Shown here in pieces: positions 59,864 to 64,000 of a stretch of 64,000 nucleotides of DNA. The notes below the pieces were generated by a model. The model did no database searches and was not told where the DNA came from. It worked only from the letters and a program-made list of their open reading frames with translations. The position numbers and the translations under genes were made by a program. The stretch is taken from contig NZ_MRCS01000009.1 of NCBI RefSeq assembly GCF_002303925.1, forward strand, positions 1 through 64,000, read 5' to 3'. Source of the DNA: Pseudomonas sp. ACN8. GTDB lineage: Bacteria; Pseudomonadota; Gammaproteobacteria; Pseudomonadales; Pseudomonadaceae. Numbering within the stretch: position 1 is the stretch's first letter; each line of letters starts with the position of its first letter.

Positions 59864-60637
59864 ATGAACAAATTTCACGAAAAAGTCGCCCTGATCACCG
59901 GTGCTGCCCAAGGTATCGGGCGGCGGGTGGCCGAGCGCATGGCCGCCGAAGGGGCGAAGCTGATCCTGGTGGATCGCTCCGACCTGGTGTTCGAAGTCCA
60001 GCAACAGCTGGCGCCAACCACCCAGGTACTGGCCCTGACCGCCGACCTTGAGCAATACGAGGAGTGCAGTCGGGTGATGCAAACCGCGGTCGAGCGCTTC
60101 GGACGCCTCGATGTGCTGGTCAATAACGTCGGCGGGACGATCTGGGCCAAGCCGTTCGAGCACTATGAAGCGTCGCAGATCGAGGCCGAGGTTCGCCGTT
60201 CGCTGTTCCCGACTTTGTGGTGTTGCCATGCGGCGCTGCCGTTCATGCTGGAGCAGGGCAGTGGTGCGATCGTCAACGTATCCTCCATCGCCACCCGTAG
60301 CCTCAACCGCGTGCCCTACGGTGCGGCCAAGGGGGGGGTCAATGCCTTGACCGCTTGTCTGGCATTCGAAACCGCCGGTCGCGGCGTGCGGGTCAATGCC
60401 ACGGCGCCTGGCGGCACCGAAGCACCGCCGCGACGCATACCCCGCAACGGTGCCGAGCAGAGTGAGCAGGAAAAGCTCTGGTACCAGCAGATCGTCGACC
60501 AGACCCTCGACAGCAGTTTGATGAAACGCTACGGCACCCTGGATGAGCAGGCGGGGGCTATTCTGTTTCTGGCCAGCGACGATGCGTCCTATATCACCGG
60601 CATGGTCATGCCCGTGGGCGGTGGCGATCAGGGCTGA
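59864..60637 (+). CDS. benD: benzoate cis-diol dehydrogenase BenD
   Basis: A 257-residue short-chain dehydrogenase. NAD-binding GAAQGIGRR, NNVGG and the catalytic Ser/Tyr/Lys in VNVSSIAT and YGAAKGG are present. It oxidises 1,6-dihydroxycyclohexadiene-1-carboxylate to catechol and CO2. ATGAGG precedes the ATG; the long frame to 59705 reads through the REPIN and is not coding. Confidence 0.96.
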   Translation: MNKFHEKVALITGAAQGIGRRVAERMAAEGAKLILVDRSDLVFEVQQQLAPTTQVLALTADLEQYEECSRVMQTAVERFGRLDVLVNNVGGTIWAKPFEHYEASQIEAEVRRSLFPTLWCCHAALPFMLEQGSGAIVNVSSIATRSLNRVPYGAAKGGVNALTACLAFETAGRGVRVNATAPGGTEAPPRRIPRNGAEQSEQEKLWYQQIVDQTLDSSLMKRYGTLDEQAGAILFLASDDASYITGMVMPVGGGDQG

Positions 60638-60679
60638 GGCGAACGGCGAACAACCCCATCGGCAAACGGAGACATGGTG

Positions 60680-61378
60680 ATGAGTGACAAACCCACGATC
60701 GTGCTGGTCCATGGTTTTTGGGGCGGTGCCGCCCACTGGAACAAAGTCATCGTCAAATTGCTTAGCCGGGGTGACACGCACATTCGTGCCGTCGAGTTGC
60801 CGCTGACGTCCTTGGCCGAAGATGCCGAGCGCACGCGCAAGATGGTCGCCCAGGTGCCCGGTCCGGTGCTGCTGGTGGGGCATTCCTATGGCGGCGCGGT
60901 GATCACCGAAGCGGGTGATTTGCCGAATGTGGTTGGGCTGGTATACATCGCCGCGTTCGCCCCGGACGCCGGTGAAAGCCCCGACAGCATCACGCAGCGG
61001 CATTTTCCGGCGGCGGCGGCCAACCTGGCTCCCGACAGCGACGGTTACCTGTGGGTCAAGCCAGAGCTCTATCACGAGAGCTTTTGCCAGGATCTGCCGG
61101 CGACCGAAGGGTTGGTCATGGGCATCACCCAGAAAGCGCCGCTGGCGAGCACCTTCGGTGACACCATTGGCACGGTGGCCTGGAAGAAAAAGCCATCGTG
61201 GTACCAGATTTCGTCTGACGACCGAATGATCGCGCCACAGAATCAGGAATGGATGGCTGAGCGGCTGAACGCCCGGGAGATTCTGACCTTGCATGCCAGT
61301 CACGCATCATTGGCCTCGATGCCCGCTGAAGTAGCGGCCTTGATCGACAGGGCAGCGACGGCGTTGGCCAAGGGCTAG
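60680..61378 (+). CDS. alpha/beta hydrolase (EstC-like)
   Basis: About 232 residues. The oxyanion strand is IVLVHGFWGGAAHW and the nucleophile elbow is VGHSYGGAV; the acid and histidine lie near SSDDRMIAP and TLHASHASL. Proteins of this type (EstC/salicylate-esterase-like) are common next to aromatic genes but their substrate is unknown. The ATG at 60680 lies eight bases after GGAG; the ATG at 60674 lies two bases after it. Confidence 0.88.
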   Translation: MSDKPTIVLVHGFWGGAAHWNKVIVKLLSRGDTHIRAVELPLTSLAEDAERTRKMVAQVPGPVLLVGHSYGGAVITEAGDLPNVVGLVYIAAFAPDAGESPDSITQRHFPAAAANLAPDSDGYLWVKPELYHESFCQDLPATEGLVMGITQKAPLASTFGDTIGTVAWKKKPSWYQISSDDRMIAPQNQEWMAERLNAREILTLHASHASLASMPAEVAALIDRAATALAKG

Positions 61379-61495
61379 GGGCCAAGTGCAACCGGAATGG
61401 GGAATTTTCATGGCGACGTCTGGTCGGTATTTTGGACAAGGGTGGGTGTAAGGTACGCAAGTCAACCTGATATCACTGCCCAGGAGGAGGTGACT

Positions 61496-61696
61496 ATGAG
61501 TGTTCCGATGCTGAACAAAATGCACATGAACGGTTATGACGTACTCTGCGTGAACAATGGCCCCTGGCGGGTGTGCACACGAGGTGACCGGCTGGGATCG
61601 TTTGACAGTCGGGAAGAAGCACTGGCATTTGCCGCTTCGCTGCCCGGCTACAAGGCACGTGCCGGCAGGACTGCGGGCAGCCATCAAGCAAAATGA
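61496..61696 (+). CDS. small DUF2188-like protein
   Basis: A 66-residue protein with a GGAGGAGG ribosome-binding site. The core GPWRVCTRGDRLGSFDSREE with ALAFAASLPG resembles the single-domain DUF2188 fold (W-V-rich strand followed by an EA-A helix), though assignment is by eye. Function unknown. Confidence 0.7.
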   Translation: MSVPMLNKMHMNGYDVLCVNNGPWRVCTRGDRLGSFDSREEALAFAASLPGYKARAGRTAGSHQAK

Positions 61697-61700
61697 AGCC

Positions 61701-61815
61701 TGTAGGAGCGAGCTTGCTCGCGACGGTCGCTAACGATAACGCGTGCTTCCTGGCTAAACCCGGCGCGTTTGAGTCCATCGTCGGAACGCCGCCCGGAGCA
61801 AGCTCGCTCCTGCAA
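61701..61815. repeat. REPIN with insertion in the right arm
   Basis: Opens TGTAGGAGCGAGCTTGCTCG; in the closing unit GTCGGAACGCCGCCCGGA is inserted between CATC and GCAAGCTCG. The same insert, slightly diverged, is found at 41910. It separates convergent genes. Confidence 0.85.
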
Positions 61816-61829
61816 AGTCCTTAAGGGCG

Positions 61830-62180
61830 CTAGTAGCCACCGCCTCCGCTGGGGCGGGAGGGTTCCCGGGCCTTTTGTTGTGTGTGGCTCCATTCCGCGC
61901 AGGTCATGAAGCTTTTGTGGTCGACCATGCCGCGGTCGTCAAAGCTGACATTGAACGCCTGTTGATGGCCGGACTGACTCAGCTTGTAGTCAAAGCACGT
62001 GCCGGGTTCGACAGTCCGATCGGTGACCGCCAGGGGCTGGCCGCCGATTTGCCGGACTTGCTCCTGGGTCATGCCGGTGTCGACTTTCGCGACCAGCGGC
62101 TGGTCCTGGTAGATCGAGTTGGTGCTGCAGCCTGCCAACGCGGTCAGTGCGACGACCAGCGTGAATAGAGGCCTGTTCAT
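61830..62180 (-). CDS. osmE: osmotically inducible lipoprotein OsmE
   Basis: A 116-residue lipoprotein (LFTLVVALTALAGC, Cys18) with the OsmE/SmpA core (VDTGMTQEQVRQIGGQPLAV, GTCFDYKLSQSGHQQAFNVS, GMVDHKSFMTCAEWSHTQQ). A Gly-rich tail ends the protein. GGGAG precedes the ATG. Family members are induced by osmotic stress and in stationary phase. Confidence 0.94.
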   Translation of the reverse strand: MNRPLFTLVVALTALAGCSTNSIYQDQPLVAKVDTGMTQEQVRQIGGQPLAVTDRTVEPGTCFDYKLSQSGHQQAFNVSFDDRGMVDHKSFMTCAEWSHTQQKAREPSRPSGGGGY

Positions 62181-62193
62181 GGCAGCGCTCCCG

Positions 62194-62433
62194 CTATTGA
62201 GCCTTGTTGCGGCTAATGACCTTGGCTTTCACTTCCTCGGCGTAGCCGGACAGTTTTTCTTCATCACCCTGAAACAAAGAACACAATCTTTGAACGGCTT
62301 GCGCGTCGGCTTCGCTCCCGAGCAGGCGCAATTGCTGCTCTATTCGCAGAAGCTCCACGGCCGACCAGCGCAAATCTGACGCAAGCCCTTGCAGATCACG
62401 CCGAAGTTCCTGTTCCGATTCGTTAAGCCACAT
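62194..62433 (-). CDS. small helical hypothetical protein
   Basis: A 79-residue protein predicted to be two long helices (EQELRRDLQGLASDLRWSAV, ELLRIEQQLRLLG). CAGGAGG precedes the ATG at 62433, which is preferred over the frame start at 62457. It lies 13 bases upstream of osmE on the same strand, so the pair is probably co-transcribed. Confidence 0.72.
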   Translation of the reverse strand: MWLNESEQELRRDLQGLASDLRWSAVELLRIEQQLRLLGSEADAQAVQRLCSLFQGDEEKLSGYAEEVKAKVISRNKAQ

Positions 62434-62599
62434 GATGACCTCCTGAACTCTGCACACCGAAATTTTAGACCTCTTTACCGCACAGGATGTTGTGTTCGTC
62501 TGAATCGGTGGGGTTTCCTTTGGTCGGGAAAACTACAGCGAACGAGGAAATAAGCTGTCCTACTCTAGAGCCGGTTTTTCCTACGGGGGGCGACGTCAA

Positions 62600-62785
62600 A
62601 TGACCGCAACCGATGATTTCAGGGCTCGGGCCCACGAGTTGATCGCTGACCTGGAGGCGGCGACCAACGAGATGATGCAACTGGTATCGGCCCGTCAACT
62701 CAGCGGGCCGCAATGGGAGCAAGTCACACAACGCCAGCATGAAGCCTACGAAAGATGGATGGATTATCTGAATTCAAGGAACTAA
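62600..62785 (+). CDS. small hypothetical protein
   Basis: A 61-residue, mostly helical protein (FRARAHELIADLEAATNEMM, EQVTQRQHEAYERWMDYLNS). It is divergent from the osmE pair. A G-rich stretch lies upstream of the ATG but the spacing is long. The coding pattern looks real; no function is known. Confidence 0.65.
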   Translation: MTATDDFRARAHELIADLEAATNEMMQLVSARQLSGPQWEQVTQRQHEAYERWMDYLNSRN

Positions 62786-62883
62786 CCCTGACAAGCGATA
62801 TCAATGACACGCCGAATCGTTGGGGGATGGCTGTAGGGACGACGGCGAGCTACATTCTCTTTTTTCTAATTTAAGGAAACAGC

Positions 62884-63219
62884 ATGCGGATGTTGATGGG
62901 GGGAGTCGTGTTGGCATTGCTGGGCGGGTGTTCGTTGCCGGCGTCGCTGGTACCGGGCGAGCCGAATGTCAGTAAGCACAGCGAGAAGGCGCCAAAAGAG
63001 TATGCGGCGTGCGTGTTGCCTGCCTGGCAAAAGGAAGTATCGAATACGACCCAGATTTCGATATCCAACGGATACCGCATCACCGCGCCCAGCGTAATCA
63101 CGGCCGACGAAGTGGTGGATATCGTGAAGTACAAGGACGGCAGCCGGGTTTCGCTGTATCAGGGGCCGCCCTGGGCCAAGTCCGGCGACTTGCGCAAAAT
63201 CGTGCGCGACTGTTTGTAA
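62884..63219 (+). CDS. hypothetical lipoprotein
   Basis: A 111-residue protein with a clear lipobox (GGVVLALLGGC, Cys16) and a short mature domain (EYAACVLPAWQKEVSNTTQI, KYKDGSRVSLYQGPPWAKSG) with two further cysteines. AAGGAAACAGC precedes the ATG. Family not recognised. Confidence 0.75.
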   Translation: MRMLMGGVVLALLGGCSLPASLVPGEPNVSKHSEKAPKEYAACVLPAWQKEVSNTTQISISNGYRITAPSVITADEVVDIVKYKDGSRVSLYQGPPWAKSGDLRKIVRDCL

Positions 63220-63268
63220 GCGCGAGAGGGTGAAAATCGGTCACCGACCGTTTTTCGACTCCATTGAA

Positions 63269-63305
63269 AAAAGGCCGGATGCCTGGCGTGCATCCGGTTT
63301 TTTTT
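63269..63305. terminator. bidirectional Rho-independent terminator
   Basis: CCGGATGC and GCATCCGG (8 bp) enclose CTGGCGT, with eight T after it and a run of A before it. It serves the lipoprotein gene and the convergent Rrf2 gene. Confidence 0.93.
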
Positions 63306-63312
63306 GTGTGGA

Positions 63313-63873
63313 TCAGTCCGAAAGGTTGGTCGTCGGGATGATTTGCTCACCGGTCTGGGCGGCACTTTTGCGTTCTCGGCGCTCGGTCATCCAGCTTTCC
63401 ACTTTGACGCCGAACTCTGGCGGGGCCTTGCGTCCGAATTTCCTGGCGATGTCGAGGATGGTTTGTTGGGCGAGGGCCTCTTCCATGCGTTTTTGCGCAA
63501 CCATCATCGCGCCATTGATAGCGCACAGTCCGTCCAATGCCCATTCAGGCGGGGCACCATTAAACACTGCGCAACGACCACGGATCTCCCGGCAATCGAA
63601 TATCGACTTGCGGCCGTCGATGGCGTTGACGATATCCAGCAAGGTGATTTCGTCAGCCGGCCGGGCCAGCTTGAAGCCACCGCGCATGCCTTCAGTGGCG
63701 ACCACCAGATTGGCCTTGGCCAGCTTGGTGAAGATTTTCGCCAGATAGTCCTGGGGGACACCTTGCAGATCGGCAAGGTCGCGCACGCTCGCTTCGCGTG
63801 AGTCGCCGCCGTTACCCACCAGAAAAAGCAGGCAGTGAATGCCGTATTCGACACCCGCGCTGTAAAGAGACAT
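63313..63873 (-). CDS. Rrf2-family transcriptional regulator
   Basis: A 186-residue Rrf2 protein: SLYSAGVEYGIHCLLFLVG, then the winged helix (SVRDLADLQGVPQDYLAKIF, EGMRGGFKLARPADEITLLD). Three cysteines (DCREIRGRC and DGLC) lie where IscR and NsrR hold their Fe-S cluster, so redox or NO sensing is possible, though the spacing is not the standard one. The ATG at 63873 follows GGAG by seven bases. The remaining bases to the window end hold its promoter region. Confidence 0.9.
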   Translation of the reverse strand: MSLYSAGVEYGIHCLLFLVGNGGDSREASVRDLADLQGVPQDYLAKIFTKLAKANLVVATEGMRGGFKLARPADEITLLDIVNAIDGRKSIFDCREIRGRCAVFNGAPPEWALDGLCAINGAMMVAQKRMEEALAQQTILDIARKFGRKAPPEFGVKVESWMTERRERKSAAQTGEQIIPTTNLSD

Positions 63874-64000
63874 GCAAATCTCCGACTGAATTAGTCGCAA
63901 ATTCTAGCAGCAGAAAGCAAGCAAGGCAACGAATCCCTCCTCGCCCAATCTTTTTTTCATGACCGAAAACGCTCCTGTGACTCGCTGAATACAGGGTATT

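Overview
This 64 kb window is a chromosomal segment of a Pseudomonas, most likely of the P. fluorescens group. The evidence is the high G+C content with long antisense shadow ORFs, a typical pseudomonad 5S rRNA at the left edge, at least a dozen REP/REPIN elements of the GGAGCGAGC..GCTCGCG type, several families largely confined to pseudomonads (DUF1652, DUF6124, OsmE), and a linked cat-ben benzoate cluster. Nothing suggests a prophage, an integrative element or a CRISPR array.

Layout. 1-170: end of an rRNA operon (5S plus terminator). 188-6991: housekeeping and regulatory genes, including a DUF4239-like membrane protein, a lipoprotein, a VOC protein, a 3-hydroxyacyl-CoA dehydrogenase with a TetR gene, an AraC regulator, and a divergent MFS/LysR pair. 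7091-18025: pirin, a GlxA-type regulator, two convergent winged-helix/STAND ATPase regulators (one lacking its C-terminal half), a flavodoxin/chloroperoxidase operon, an AraC regulator, an MBL hydrolase and a LysR gene. 18026-18982: a 950 bp non-coding stretch with repeats and a structured leader in front of a DUF6124 gene. 19593-26964: a DoxX/monooxygenase/amidohydrolase/isochorismatase group, an MscS-type channel with a cyclic-nucleotide domain, and a secreted esterase with a divergent LysR gene.

27117-41161 is the most distinctive region: a complete but unusual type II secretion-like locus. It has gspF and gspG on the minus strand. On the plus strand are a lytic transglycosylase, a SCO copper/redox protein, a fragment of a second SCO protein, a cytochrome c fused to a periplasmic binding domain, a receiver-only regulator, gspE, four assembly-platform genes that look more like pilM/N/O/P than gspL/M/C, a TPR-bearing secretin lipoprotein and three pseudopilins. 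A secreted Gly-rich protein with GEPGDDRGVHAN repeats sits beside gspF. The promoter regions carry -24/-12 (sigma-54) sequences and repeated TTCCCC-N6-GGGGAA palindromes, so the locus looks like one regulon controlled by an enhancer-binding protein encoded elsewhere.

41162-51-kb: a tandem REP array and a structured repeat, then ppnN, a DUF3087 gene, two diguanylate cyclases, DUF2784, a DapA-family lyase/aldolase, AzlCD, SRAP/YedK, a polysaccharide deacetylase lipoprotein and DUF1652.

52022-60637: benzoate catabolism. BenABC and BenD convert benzoate to catechol; CatA opens the ring to cis,cis-muconate, and CatB and CatC take it to the 3-oxoadipate enol-lactone. CatR and BenR are the linked regulators, and both have recognisable operators in front of catB and benA. 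The segment ends with a hydrolase, OsmE, small stress-type proteins and an Rrf2 regulator. Gene calls rest on motif and family recognition by eye; no database search was run.
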